From: a bacterium
GTDB taxonomy: Bacteria; Gemmatimonadota; Gemmatimonadetes; Longimicrobiales; RSA9
NCBI GenBank assembly: GCA_003242735.1
Contig: QGVH01000003.1
Location: 164,714-228,713 of the forward strand
Length of the DNA stretch: 64,000 bases
Reading direction: 5' to 3'
Within the stretch, counting starts at the first letter, position 1. Each line of letters starts with the position of its first letter. The notes beneath the pieces are model-generated. The model saw only the letters and a list, made by a program, of their open reading frames with translations. It was not told where the DNA came from and ran no database searches. Position numbers and translations under genes: made by a program. Below are positions 27,169 through 35,850 of this stretch, one piece after another.

Positions 27169-28287
27169 TCAGCCGGCCGCGGGAGCGGGGGCGGTGCGCC
27201 GGGCCTCGCGCCGCTGCGCGGCGAACGAGCGGATCGCCTCCACGAGCGGCTCGGGGCCGAACCGCACCGGATCCGTCGCCGGCAGCCCCGTCTCGGCCTC
27301 CACCTTCAGGATCGCATCACGCGCCTCCGACTCCGACACGTCGTTCGTCTTCAACGCGATCGCGATCACCGGCGCCGGCCGTAGCCACGCCGCGACGGAT
27401 TCGTAGATGCGGACCATCTCCGGCAACGGAGGCATCCGCACCCAGTCGTAGACCCCTTCGCTCCGGATCTTGGTGCGCGAGACGTCGTGGCAGAGGATCA
27501 TCGCCTCTGGCAGTGAGCCGTGCAGCAGGCCCAGCGTCACGCCGGAATACCCCGGATGGATCAGCGAGCCCTGTCCTTCGACCACCACGATCCCATCCGG
27601 GCCCGCCCGCTCGGCGCCCTCGAGGACCAGGCGTTCCGCGGCGCCCGCCGTGAAATCCGAGATCACGGCATCAATGGCGATGCCCCAGCCCTCGATCAGG
27701 ATGCCCGTCTGACCGGTCGGTACGAACACCACCCGCTCGCCGTGCTCTCGGAGACCCCGGCAGATCTCGAGGCCCGCCGTCATCTTCCCGAGGTTGCAGT
27801 CCGTCCCGACCATCAGCACGGTCAGCGCTTCCACGTTCCGCGCCTGGCCGGTGGAGACGGGGAGGTCCGCCGGCGGCCGCCGGAGATCCACGATCTCCGC
27901 GCCGGAGGCTTGCGCCGCTTCCCGCACTTCCGGGATGTCCGACAGGTACTCGTGCAGCCCCGAGACGATGTTCAACCCGCTCGACGCCGCCCGCACGATG
28001 GTTTCCAGTGCGCCGGCAGGGAGCCGGCCGCCGCGGGGGGCGACGCCCACCAGCAGCGCGTCGGGCCGCATGCGGCCCGTTTCCAGTCCCTCCTCCAGCG
28101 ATGCGACGACCGGGATGTCACCACCGAAGCCGAGGACCGCTTCCACGGTCTGGCCGGCCTTCGTCGAATCGATCACCGCAGCGACCCGCTCCGGGAAGTA
28201 CCGGATCGCGCTGGTCGCGGTCTTCGAGCTCAGGATGCCGAGGGAGCCCTCGGCGTAGATCAGGTACTTCGCTTTCGAGAGATCCAT
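27169..28287 (-). CDS. DUF1611 / DgcN-like P-loop enzyme
   Basis: A 372-residue cytoplasmic protein of the DUF1611 family. The N half (to about residue 125) is a Rossmann-like DUF1611_N domain; the C half carries the P-loop 'GTDCNLGKMT' near 162-171 and the family stretches 'VEGQGSLIHPGYSGVTLGLLHGS' and 'HDVSRTKIRS'. The characterised member DgcN is a D-glutamate N-acetyltransferase needed for D-glutamate catabolism. The usual partner DgcA (a dehydrogenase/epimerase) is not next to it here. ATG 28287 is chosen over 28302 because CGGAG lies 6 bases before it. It is convergent with the DUF1460 gene. Confidence 0.85.
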   Translation of the reverse strand: MDLSKAKYLIYAEGSLGILSSKTATSAIRYFPERVAAVIDSTKAGQTVEAVLGFGGDIPVVASLEEGLETGRMRPDALLVGVAPRGGRLPAGALETIVRAASSGLNIVSGLHEYLSDIPEVREAAQASGAEIVDLRRPPADLPVSTGQARNVEALTVLMVGTDCNLGKMTAGLEICRGLREHGERVVFVPTGQTGILIEGWGIAIDAVISDFTAGAAERLVLEGAERAGPDGIVVVEGQGSLIHPGYSGVTLGLLHGSLPEAMILCHDVSRTKIRSEGVYDWVRMPPLPEMVRIYESVAAWLRPAPVIAIALKTNDVSESEARDAILKVEAETGLPATDPVRFGPEPLVEAIRSFAAQRREARRTAPAPAAG

Positions 28288-28355
28288 GGACACTCCGTGC
28301 ATGTGTGCCCTGCGGCCGACACCGGCCGTCGCTGTTGTTCAGGGGACCCTATGAA

Positions 28356-28393
28356 GCATGCCTCTGCCGCCCGATCGGCGGCCAGAGGCATGC
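28356..28393. terminator. Hairpin distal to the second susD
   Basis: GCATGCCTCTG-CCGCC pairs with GGCGGCCAGAGGCATGC (one bulged base) around a 5-base loop. It lies between convergently arranged transcript ends of the leftward susD and the start region of the DgcN-like gene. It has no U-run. Confidence 0.5.
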
Positions 28394-28415
28394 ACCACGG
28401 GTCCGTGCGAGCCGT

Positions 28416-28445
28416 CGGGAGCGGACCACGTCGAGTCCGCTCCCG
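28416..28445 (-). terminator. Hairpin terminator after the second susD
   Basis: CGGGAGCGGAC (28416-28426) pairs perfectly with GTCCGCTCCCG (28435-28445), loop 8 bases, only 8 bases beyond the susD stop on the leftward strand. With the next hairpin it forms a tandem terminator; no U-run is present. Confidence 0.6.
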
Positions 28446-28453
28446 GTGAGCCG

Positions 28454-29839
28454 TCACGCGTTGCGGTTCATGCAGAGCTGCCCGCGTGGCGCGTTCGGGT
28501 TGTTCTCCTCGGCCTGCGGGATGGGCAGCGTCACGTCCGTGCCGTAGTTGCCGCCCTTGTGCCACGCGCCGACGGGGAACACCGTCTCCGGCGAGCGGCC
28601 GTACTGGCGCACCAGGCGGCGCAGGTCGCCCACGCGGTGGCCGCGGCCGAAGAACCAGAACGCCCGCTCACGGAAAAGGAGATCCTGACGCGCGATCTCG
28701 TTGCCGGGGTCGGGGAGAGGCCCGAGACCCACCGTGGCACGCAGATCGTTGAGCGTCGTCAACCACGCGCTGTTCCCCTCCCGGAGCTGCGCTTCCGCCT
28801 CGATCAGCCGGGCCTCGATCCCATCCACGACGACGACCGGGCTCGTCTCCGTGGTCCACAGCATCTGGACGTACAGGGGCTCGGCCGACCTGTCGTCACG
28901 CTGCGGGTCGGTCACGCCGATCGCCGCGCACTCGGGGTCCCCGCCGCGGCACACCGGCAGCCGCGGGTCGTTGGCCGTGGCGAAGTCGAGGCCGTTGATC
29001 CCCTCCCGGTCGCTGACGCTGTAGCGCCGGTCGCGGTTGTTGAGCTGCCAGATCGCGTTCGTGGTCGTGTTCGGCGAGTGCCGCACGAAGTACTTGAAGT
29101 CCGTGGGCACGCCGTTCACGGCCTGCGCAGCCTCGGCCGCGCGATCGAGGTTCAGCAAGATCCGCCCCTTGGTGACCTGGAGCGCGTAGCGGATCAGCGC
29201 CGCCTCCGCCGAGGTCTCGGAGATCCGGTCCAGGCCGGCGTTGGCGATCGAGAGCGCGCGCTCGTACGCCTCCACCGTCGTCATTGGATGGCCGAACTGC
29301 TCGCGCCCATCCACGACCGTGCTCAGGATGAGCCCGTCGCAGTAGTGCTCGGCCATCAGGTTGATGATGTACGCCTGGATGAACTCCATCTCGGCGATCT
29401 GCCACGTCGGCGCGTTCGGGCTGTAACGCTTCAGCAGGTCCGCCGCCTGCTCGGCGGAGAGCCGTGCGCGGTGCAGCGCACGGTTGGCGGTGGTCAGGAA
29501 GGAGTTCTCCGCGGTGATCGTCCGCTGATCGATCTCCTGGCGCGCAATGAACGAGTCGCCGTTGTTCCACTCGTCCGCGAACAGCCCGCCGAGGAGGAAC
29601 AGGCTCTCGCCGCCGCTGGTGGCGACGTTGAACCGGGCGAGGGCGCCGTTGCGCGCGGCCTCGGCGCCCTGCGGCGACTGGATGTCGCTCGGGTTGATGA
29701 TGTCCGGGTCCTCGACCGTGAGGAAGTCATCGCAGGCGGCGATCGGGAGCGCGACGGCGAGGACCGCCGCCAGCGCACCCGCCTTGGCAGCGCGCCGCGT
29801 CCGGGACCCGTCGGTAACTGCCCTGGTGATCCGATTCAT
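28454..29839 (-). CDS. SusD/RagB-type lipoprotein of the second SusC/SusD pair
   Basis: A 461-residue lipoprotein (lipobox IAAC, cysteine about 36, then DDFLTV as common in SusD). Helical SusD scaffold and the closing 'RQDLLFRERAFWFFGRGHRVGDLRRLVRQYGR' motif are clear. It starts 15 bases after the stop of the susC gene and forms one operon with it. Compared with the SusD at 17.9 kb it is shorter and only generally similar, so the two systems probably take different substrates. Confidence 0.93.
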   Translation of the reverse strand: MNRITRAVTDGSRTRRAAKAGALAAVLAVALPIAACDDFLTVEDPDIINPSDIQSPQGAEAARNGALARFNVATSGGESLFLLGGLFADEWNNGDSFIARQEIDQRTITAENSFLTTANRALHRARLSAEQAADLLKRYSPNAPTWQIAEMEFIQAYIINLMAEHYCDGLILSTVVDGREQFGHPMTTVEAYERALSIANAGLDRISETSAEAALIRYALQVTKGRILLNLDRAAEAAQAVNGVPTDFKYFVRHSPNTTTNAIWQLNNRDRRYSVSDREGINGLDFATANDPRLPVCRGGDPECAAIGVTDPQRDDRSAEPLYVQMLWTTETSPVVVVDGIEARLIEAEAQLREGNSAWLTTLNDLRATVGLGPLPDPGNEIARQDLLFRERAFWFFGRGHRVGDLRRLVRQYGRSPETVFPVGAWHKGGNYGTDVTLPIPQAEENNPNAPRGQLCMNRNA

Positions 29840-29854
29840 GAGTCCACCGTCCTG

Positions 29855-32800
29855 TCAGAAGCCGAAGGTGAGCCGGAGCGTGAAGTAGGTCGGCGGCCCA
29901 AAGGCCTGGAACTCCGACGGCGCGTTGCCCGTGGTGCCGAACGCCTCGGGGTCGACGCCCGTGTACTCGGTCCAGAGGATCCCGAGGTTCCGGACCGCCA
30001 GCGTGGCCACGAGGCTCCGGGCCGGCAGCCTCCGGACGATCCAGCTATCCGACGAAGGCGTCAGCGTGAGCGACAGCTCGCGGAAGCGGATGAAGTCGCC
30101 CTTCTCGAAGTAGCCCGCCACCGTCCGGCTCGGGTGCACGCGCACCGCGATCGCCCGCGCCTGCTCCCAGAGCGGCGCGGTCGGGTCGATGAGCCCCCGG
30201 CAGTTGTCCCGGTTCTGACAGCGGATGCGTTCGGTGTTGTTGTAGATCAGGTGCCCGCCCTTGTAGTCGAACATGGCGCTGAGGCGCACCCGACCCTGCC
30301 AGAGCTCGAACGCGTTGATCAGCGAGACCTCGTGCCGCGGCACCGAGTAGCCGTGGTACATGGCCGTGTCGCTCACCACGATCTCGCTGACCGTGGGATC
30401 CGGGTCGTACTCGATGAGGCCGTTCCCGTTCTTGTCCTCGTAGCTGAGGATCTTGCGCGCCCACCAGCCGAACAGCGGGTAACCCTCGCGATGCTGCTGG
30501 GTGCTGCTCAGGACGATGTTGGGGAGGCCGCCGAGGCTGACGAGCTCGTTGCTGTTCGTCGCGCCGTTCAGCGTGACGTCCCACGCGAAGGACGGACGCT
30601 GCACGAGCCGGGCGCTGATGAGCCCTTCCCAACCCCAGTTCCGCACCTCGCCCAGGTTCTCGAAGCGGACCGTGGCCCCCGTGCCGAGCGAGGGCGGGAG
30701 CACCCGCTCGATGAGCGCGTCCTTGGACGACTTGTCGTAGTACGTCAGCTCTGCCGTCAGGCGGTTGTCCCAGAACGTGCCGTCCACGCCGAACTCGATC
30801 TCGGTGGACCGCTCGGGCTTGAGCTTGCTGTTGCCCAGTGCGCTGAACACCACGCCGGGTGCCTCGCCGCTCTCGCCCATGACCGAGGTCGGCACGAAGT
30901 ACTGCACCGCGTCCGTCGTGCCCGGCTGGACGCCCGAGGCGCCGTACGCCGTGCGTAGACGGAGCTGGTTCAGCCAGCCGAGGTTCGGGAAGAAGTCCTC
31001 CTCCGAGATCACCCACGAAGCGGAGAACTTCGGATAGAAGGCCGTCCCGAAGTCGGCGCCGAACGCGCTGTTCCGGTCGGAGCGCAGCGCGCCCGTGAGG
31101 AAGAGACGGTCGCGGAACGCGAGCCTCTGCTCGAGGAACAGCCCGACCGTGCGGCTCTCGGTCGTGGTCTCGTCGGCCGAGTACTCGGCGCCCGCCGTGA
31201 CCGTCGAGGCCGCCGGAGGCAGCTTCGCGCCGTAGGCGCCGTTACGGTTGAAGAGGTTGCGGTAGACCTGCATGCCCAGCGTCGTCTGGGACTCGACCTG
31301 GTCGCTCAGCCGACGGGTGCCGGTCGCGCTCACGTCGACCGTGTAGAGATAGAAGTTGGTCCGGTTGTCGATCTTGTAGCCCAGGTGGTAGTCGGCGACG
31401 GGCGGGCACTCGAGGAAGCGGCAGAGCTGCGTCTCGTGACGGTGGATGTAGTCCAGACCCACGTTGCCGCGCAGCGCCAGCCAATCCCACGGGCGCCAGT
31501 TCGCCGCGACGGAGCCGATCAGCCGCTCGATGGATTGCGTGGTCGTCCGGCGGTAGATGTCGCGGGGCGTGTAGGCCCGCCAGCCGTACAGTGTGTCGCC
31601 GTTCGCGTTGATGTTGTACTTGAAGCCAGGGCCGCCGTACGTGTTGGTCGCGACGCCGGCCAGGCCCGAGTCATCGCTCGTCGGGAGTCGCAGGTCCTGC
31701 GACGTGTACCCGGCGTTCACGGAGACATCGGCGTTGTCCGCGAGGGCGATGTTGAGGTTTGCCCGGGTGGTGAACCGCTGGAGCCGGTTCGGGCTCTCCT
31801 CCTCCGGCCGCAGCGAGAGGCCGTTCCGGGCGAGGTAGCGGCGCTCGAACTCGGGGACCTTGGTGACGCCGTCCTCATCTTCCCACTCGGCGTGGAGGAA
31901 GTACCGGATCGCTTCCGAGCCGCCGCGGACCTGGAGGCCGTGCTGGTAGCGATAACCGATGCCGTACGGCGTGGACTCCTTGTCCTTGTGCAGGTTGTAG
32001 ACGGTCACGCTGTCCTGCGTGCAGGTCCCCGCCGCCACCTGGTAGAGGAAACACTGCACCGTGTTGTTCGGAGCCGAGCCCGCGGTCCAGCCCCAGTAGG
32101 CGTCCGGGTAGTTGTTCCGATCGGTGATCGCCGTCTGCTCCGTGTAGTACGTCCACTGCGGCCGGCCGGCGACGCCCTTCTTCGTCGTGATGACGATCAC
32201 GCCGTTGGCCGCGTCCGTGCCGTAGAGCGTGGATGCCGACGGGCCGCGGACGATCTCGATCGACTCGATCTCTTCCGGGTTCAGGTCACTGATTCGGCTC
32301 GGGGTCGTGCCGCCCACGCTGACCGACGCGGAGCCCGTGGTCCCCTCGATCCGCACGCCGTCGACGATGTAGATCGGATTGTTGCTCAGCGAGAGCGAGC
32401 TCAGCCCGCGGATGCGGACGCGGACCCCGGCGCCCGTCTGCGTCCCGGGGATGGTCAGCACGCCCGGCGCACGAGCCGTCAGCAGGTCTGCGACGTTCGA
32501 GACCGGTGCGGTCTGCACCACCGAGGACGCGTTCACGCGCGCGATCGAGTTCCCCACCTCGATTCGGCGCTGCTCACCTGTCGCGGTGACGACGACCGGC
32601 GCCAGATCGATGGCCGTCGGCTGCAACTGGAAGTCCGCGGTCGCCGTCTGGCCCGCGACGACCGTGACCGTCTGGCTCTGTTCGGCGTAGCCGAGGACCA
32701 GAACGCGCAGGGTCACGGTTCCGGGTGTCAGCCCCCGGAGCGTGTAGACGCCTTCGCTGTTGGTCTGCGTCCCGAGGTTGGTTCCGACCACGTTCACCTG

Positions 32801-32950
32801 CGCCGCCGGCACCGGCTGACCGGTGCTGCGGTCGGTGATCCGGCCGGTGATGGCGCCCTGCTGCGGTTGCTGGGCGGGCGCCGTGCTCACCATGAGAGCC
32901 GAGAGGGCGGCTCCCAGTGCGAGCGGTCGAAGGGCCTGCAGTCTCATCAT
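29855..32950 (-). CDS. SusC/RagA-type TonB-dependent receptor without STN domain
   Basis: A 1031-residue outer-membrane receptor: signal peptide to about residue 28 (ending APAQQ), CarboxypepD_reg-like domain about 33-110, plug about 120-250 with 'RIRGLSSLSLSNNPIYIVDGVRIEG' and 'IESIEIVRGPSASTLYGTDAANGVIVITTKKG', then the beta-barrel ending 'YFTLRLTFGF'. It lacks the STN domain of the other SusC, so it should not signal through FecR; the divergent IclR regulator is the more likely controller. The start is taken at 32950, where GAGGGG lies 6 bases upstream; the in-frame ATG at 32956 abuts that site. Confidence 0.94.
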   Translation of the reverse strand: MMRLQALRPLALGAALSALMVSTAPAQQPQQGAITGRITDRSTGQPVPAAQVNVVGTNLGTQTNSEGVYTLRGLTPGTVTLRVLVLGYAEQSQTVTVVAGQTATADFQLQPTAIDLAPVVVTATGEQRRIEVGNSIARVNASSVVQTAPVSNVADLLTARAPGVLTIPGTQTGAGVRVRIRGLSSLSLSNNPIYIVDGVRIEGTTGSASVSVGGTTPSRISDLNPEEIESIEIVRGPSASTLYGTDAANGVIVITTKKGVAGRPQWTYYTEQTAITDRNNYPDAYWGWTAGSAPNNTVQCFLYQVAAGTCTQDSVTVYNLHKDKESTPYGIGYRYQHGLQVRGGSEAIRYFLHAEWEDEDGVTKVPEFERRYLARNGLSLRPEEESPNRLQRFTTRANLNIALADNADVSVNAGYTSQDLRLPTSDDSGLAGVATNTYGGPGFKYNINANGDTLYGWRAYTPRDIYRRTTTQSIERLIGSVAANWRPWDWLALRGNVGLDYIHRHETQLCRFLECPPVADYHLGYKIDNRTNFYLYTVDVSATGTRRLSDQVESQTTLGMQVYRNLFNRNGAYGAKLPPAASTVTAGAEYSADETTTESRTVGLFLEQRLAFRDRLFLTGALRSDRNSAFGADFGTAFYPKFSASWVISEEDFFPNLGWLNQLRLRTAYGASGVQPGTTDAVQYFVPTSVMGESGEAPGVVFSALGNSKLKPERSTEIEFGVDGTFWDNRLTAELTYYDKSSKDALIERVLPPSLGTGATVRFENLGEVRNWGWEGLISARLVQRPSFAWDVTLNGATNSNELVSLGGLPNIVLSSTQQHREGYPLFGWWARKILSYEDKNGNGLIEYDPDPTVSEIVVSDTAMYHGYSVPRHEVSLINAFELWQGRVRLSAMFDYKGGHLIYNNTERIRCQNRDNCRGLIDPTAPLWEQARAIAVRVHPSRTVAGYFEKGDFIRFRELSLTLTPSSDSWIVRRLPARSLVATLAVRNLGILWTEYTGVDPEAFGTTGNAPSEFQAFGPPTYFTLRLTFGF

Positions 32951-33254
32951 GTCCATCCCCTCTGGAGAGTGATTCCGCCGGGGCGGGCGCGCTGGACCTA
33001 CGGGCGCGCCTGGCCACCGGCTCCGGTGAACGCCTCCGGCGCCGCCGTGTCGGGTCGCCGGCCCCCCTCGAGTGGGGGGCGAGCGGCGAGTCCCGGCGAG
33101 GCGGACCGGGGCCCCGTTGGCCCCTTCAGGAGAGAGTCGAGTTCGCGAAAGCCGGCCAGCGGCGGGAGAACCGACGCTTCGCCGCGCCAGCGCTCGATGG
33201 ACATCGCAGAGAAGCCGGTGCGGCGCTGCGGGGCGGAACGCCCCGGGCGCAATT

Positions 33255-33273
33255 TCCGGATTCGGGAACCGGA
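33255..33273. promoter_or_regulatory. Possible IclR operator between susC and iclR
   Basis: TCCGG-ATTCGGGAA-CCGGA is an imperfect inverted repeat with 5-base perfect outer arms in the 523-base divergent gap (32951-33473). IclR-family operators are often short imperfect palindromes in just this place. The gap also contains the iclR promoter described separately; nothing else stands out. Confidence 0.3.
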
Positions 33274-33396
33274 TTGTTAGAACTCGCAACCGCATCCTAC
33301 GGCGGAACGCGCCTCCGCGCAAGGAGGTGGGGCGCGCGCGGGGGGCGCGGGCCCGGCGGCGCCCGGCGGGAACCGGAGGCGGGGGGCGGGGCAGCC

Positions 33397-33426
33397 TTGT
33401 AAGCCGCGGCCAGGGTGGCGTATTTT
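33397..33426 (+). promoter_or_regulatory. Sigma-70-like promoter of the iclR gene
   Basis: TTGTAA (33397-33402), 18-base spacer, TATTTT (33421-33426), in an otherwise very GC-rich gap, 48 bases before the GTG start of the regulator. Confidence 0.6.
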
Positions 33427-33473
33427 GGCCTGGCCTGCCGTGGAAAGACCCATCCGGATCGGAGGGGGATCGC

Positions 33474-34235
33474 GTGCTACGGAACGCCCGAGCGGTCCTC
33501 GACCTGTTCACGTTGGATCGCGCCGAGCTCGGCGTGGTCGAAGCGGCTGCACTCCTCAACCGCCACAAGAGCACGGTGTCCCGGTGGATGTCCGCGATGG
33601 AGGATGCCGGGTTCCTGGAGCGGGATCGGCAGACCGGGCGGTATCGGGTCTCGATGCGGCTGGCGGCGCTGGGGGAGGTGGCACGGCGAGGGACCTCGTT
33701 GCAGCGGATCGCCCATCCGATCCTGGAGGCGCTCGCGGCGGCCACCGGGGAGACGGCGAACCTGGCGGTGCTGGACGGCAATGAGGCGGTGAACATCGAG
33801 GTGGCGGAGAGCCCGCAGCCGATCATGCACGTGGGGTGGGTGGGGCGTCGCCTGCCGTTGCACGCGAGCGCTGCCGGCAAAGCGCTGGTGGCGTGGAAGG
33901 AGCCGCGGGAGGTGCGGGCGTTGCTGCCGTCGCCGCTCCCGGCGTACACCCGGTGGACGATCACGGACCCGGCGGCGTTCGAGAAGGAGCTGGCGTCGAC
34001 GCGTCGCCGTGGTTATGCGACGACGTGGGCCGAGCTGGCGCCGGACCTGGTCGCGGTCGCGGCGCCGGTCCGGGATCATCGCGGCTGCGTGGCGGCGGCG
34101 GTGGCGATCTCGGTGCCGATCTCGCGGGCGGACCGGCGCCGGCTCCGGCAGTTGGCAGAGCCGGTGGTGCGGGCGGCGGAGGCGGTGTCGGAGCGGATGG
34201 GGTACCGGGCCGTGGTGGGCGCCGGTGGGGTGTAG
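33474..34235 (+). CDS. IclR-family transcriptional regulator
   Basis: A 253-residue regulator. Residues 1-60 are the winged helix-turn-helix ('GVVEAAALLNRHKSTVSRWMSAMEDAGFLERD'), and about 75-245 the IclR effector-binding (GAF-like) domain with 'MHVGWVGRRLPLHASAAGKALVAW' and 'RRRGYATTWAELAPDLVAVAAPVRD'. IclR proteins bind small metabolites and usually control neighbouring catabolic or uptake genes. It is divergent from the second susC/susD pair, the obvious target. The GTG at 33474 has GGAGGGGG upstream. Confidence 0.93.
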   Translation: MLRNARAVLDLFTLDRAELGVVEAAALLNRHKSTVSRWMSAMEDAGFLERDRQTGRYRVSMRLAALGEVARRGTSLQRIAHPILEALAAATGETANLAVLDGNEAVNIEVAESPQPIMHVGWVGRRLPLHASAAGKALVAWKEPREVRALLPSPLPAYTRWTITDPAAFEKELASTRRRGYATTWAELAPDLVAVAAPVRDHRGCVAAAVAISVPISRADRRRLRQLAEPVVRAAEAVSERMGYRAVVGAGGV

Positions 34236-34334
34236 GGGGCGGGGGGGCGCGCGCGGTGCGCGCTCAGCCCGAGGCGTGCTACAACCTCGGCGCTCGCCGC
34301 AGCCGAGAGCGGTCAATCGACAACCTCGGCGTAC

Positions 34335-35417
34335 TCATCGATGATATCGGGCGAAGTGTACGCAAGATGCTGGAGCGCAGCGATGCTTCCTCACGCTCTC
34401 GTACGAGAGGTAGGAACACCGGTCAGCCAGGGGCCCACCCTCGAGCAGAGAGAATACCGGCCGCACGATCTCCTGGAAAACCTTAGCACGTCGGCTTGCA
34501 GGGGCGACAATGTGAAGCTTGATGCCGATGTTCGGCTGAAGCGCCAGGAGATCCGCCATACGTAGGAGACCCGAGTAGATCGATGTCGTGTGCTCCACCT
34601 CGAACGCCCTTGCGATGGATCGGCGGCGGATCCAGATGACGTCGATCTGCTCGACCGTCTTCAGTGTGGTCTCGTCGTAGCTGAACGGAAGTACGTCCAG
34701 GAGTTGTCCAGGCTCCGGGGTCCACTCGGTCGATACGGCCGCTCGGTCGTTCCGGGGAATCCATATCCGCAGGCCCATAGCGGCGCCGATCCGCGCAAGC
34801 AGCGCCTGGATTTGCACGGATTCCCGTGGCTGGGCTCGCTCGGCTTGAACCCCGGCCGACTCTACGTCTGACTCGTCCGGTACGCTCACTTCTACCATCT
34901 TCGTTCCCGTGCTGACGGGGTGTCGGAGGTACCGTCGGTACTCCTTCTCGTCGACCTCGAAGACCCTGCGCTGTTCGGCTTGCTCACGAAGGATGCGTTC
35001 AAGCAGGAGGCCGTCCTCGGGATCGAGCTGGTTGAGGCTTCGCCGGACCGCCGCCGTCCACCGCGATGTGCGCCGATCCTGGCCCTTTGTGAACGACAGA
35101 TTGTTCCACAGCTCGTCTTCGAATATCGGGACCGCGTGCTCCTTAGGGAGCCAGATCAGCGGTCGGACCCTGAACCGCACCACGAACGGATCATTCTCCG
35201 CGTAGAAGATGGGCGTATCGTCGCGGAAGGGCCCTTCCAGTACTTCGAGGAGTCCGACCCAGCGAGAGAGCCTGGTCATGTAACAAACGAAGATGTCTCC
35301 TTGCTTGATCCGACGAGCTGCCGACCACTGGCTCTCCTGAAAGCCTGAGATGGTGCGATCGGACTTGCTGAAGGCTTCGTAAGTTCCGGGGGAGAACAGA
35401 TTCGTGTAATAGGCCAT
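34335..35417 (-). CDS. EVE-like domain fused to a nuclease-like domain
   Basis: A 360-residue protein in a stretch of clearly lower GC than its neighbours. Residues 1-110 resemble an EVE/PUA-like reader of modified bases: 'YYTNLFSPGTYEAF', then 'IKQGDIFVCYMTRLSRWVGLLEV' (the typical strand after the binding pocket) and 'FRVRPLIWLP'. A charged linker (about 140-200) leads to a C-terminal domain, 205-345, with 'QIDVIWIRR' and 'AFEVEHTTSIYSGLLRMADLLALQP', a pattern like the D...E-x-(K/E) core of PD-(D/E)XK nucleases. Such a fusion suggests restriction of DNA with modified bases. It stands alone between opposite genes and is probably acquired. Domain calls are by eye. Confidence 0.55.
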   Translation of the reverse strand: MAYYTNLFSPGTYEAFSKSDRTISGFQESQWSAARRIKQGDIFVCYMTRLSRWVGLLEVLEGPFRDDTPIFYAENDPFVVRFRVRPLIWLPKEHAVPIFEDELWNNLSFTKGQDRRTSRWTAAVRRSLNQLDPEDGLLLERILREQAEQRRVFEVDEKEYRRYLRHPVSTGTKMVEVSVPDESDVESAGVQAERAQPRESVQIQALLARIGAAMGLRIWIPRNDRAAVSTEWTPEPGQLLDVLPFSYDETTLKTVEQIDVIWIRRRSIARAFEVEHTTSIYSGLLRMADLLALQPNIGIKLHIVAPASRRAKVFQEIVRPVFSLLEGGPLADRCSYLSYESVRKHRCAPASCVHFARYHR

Positions 35418-35585
35418 CGCCAGCCATACCGTCGGAGCGGGCGGCTACGCCGTGCACAGCGCCAATGATGGCACACGGACATGGCTAGGGCAATCTCCTC
35501 GCCGTCGTCCAATCAAGGTGTACCCTCCCGCGCGCAGTCCGCGGGGCGGTCTTGCGGTCATCTCCACATTGCCGCCTGACCCCTC

Positions 35586-35614
35586 TTGCGCCCTCGACCT
35601 CCGTGCCGTATCTT
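35586..35614 (+). promoter_or_regulatory. Promoter of the cobalamin riboswitch operon
   Basis: TTGCGC (35586-35591), 17-base spacer, TATCTT (35609-35614), placed so that transcription would begin just before the riboswitch. Confidence 0.6.
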
Positions 35615-35625
35615 CTTCATCACCA

Positions 35626-35812
35626 TAAGCGAACGGGGCCTACCGGAAGTCCGGTGTGAGACCGGCGCGGCCCCGCCACTGTGAGAGGCCGGGAAGCAGG
35701 CGTTCCGCTTCCCGTGTGGCTCGCTCAACAAGCCACTGGCCAAGCGCCGCAACGCGGCGCGGCTGGGAAGGCGAGCGAAGCCGCCTCGAGCCAGGAGACC
35801 GGCCCTGTTCGC
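35626..35812 (+). promoter_or_regulatory. Cobalamin (B12) riboswitch
   Basis: The conserved core elements are present in order: GAAGTCCGGTGTGAGACCGGCGC (with the paired CCGGT..ACCGG), GCGGCCCCGCCACTGTGA, GCCACTGGCCAAG, GGGAAGGCG and finally GAGCCAGGAGACCGGCC, the B12 box. This matches the class that binds adenosyl- or methylcobalamin and shuts off downstream B12 uptake genes. Two of these pieces exceed short-motif length only when joined; positions are about 35646-35668, 35667-35684, 35732-35744, 35765-35773 and 35788-35804. Confidence 0.95.
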
Positions 35813-35850
35813 TCCCGAGTGAACGTCCTTCGCGGGAAGGATTCGGGGCA

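Noticed and set aside
34232..34237. GTAGGG at the end of the iclR gene
   Set aside because: It is made by the stop codon and no CGTC follows at 15-17 bases; no gene starts downstream on that strand.
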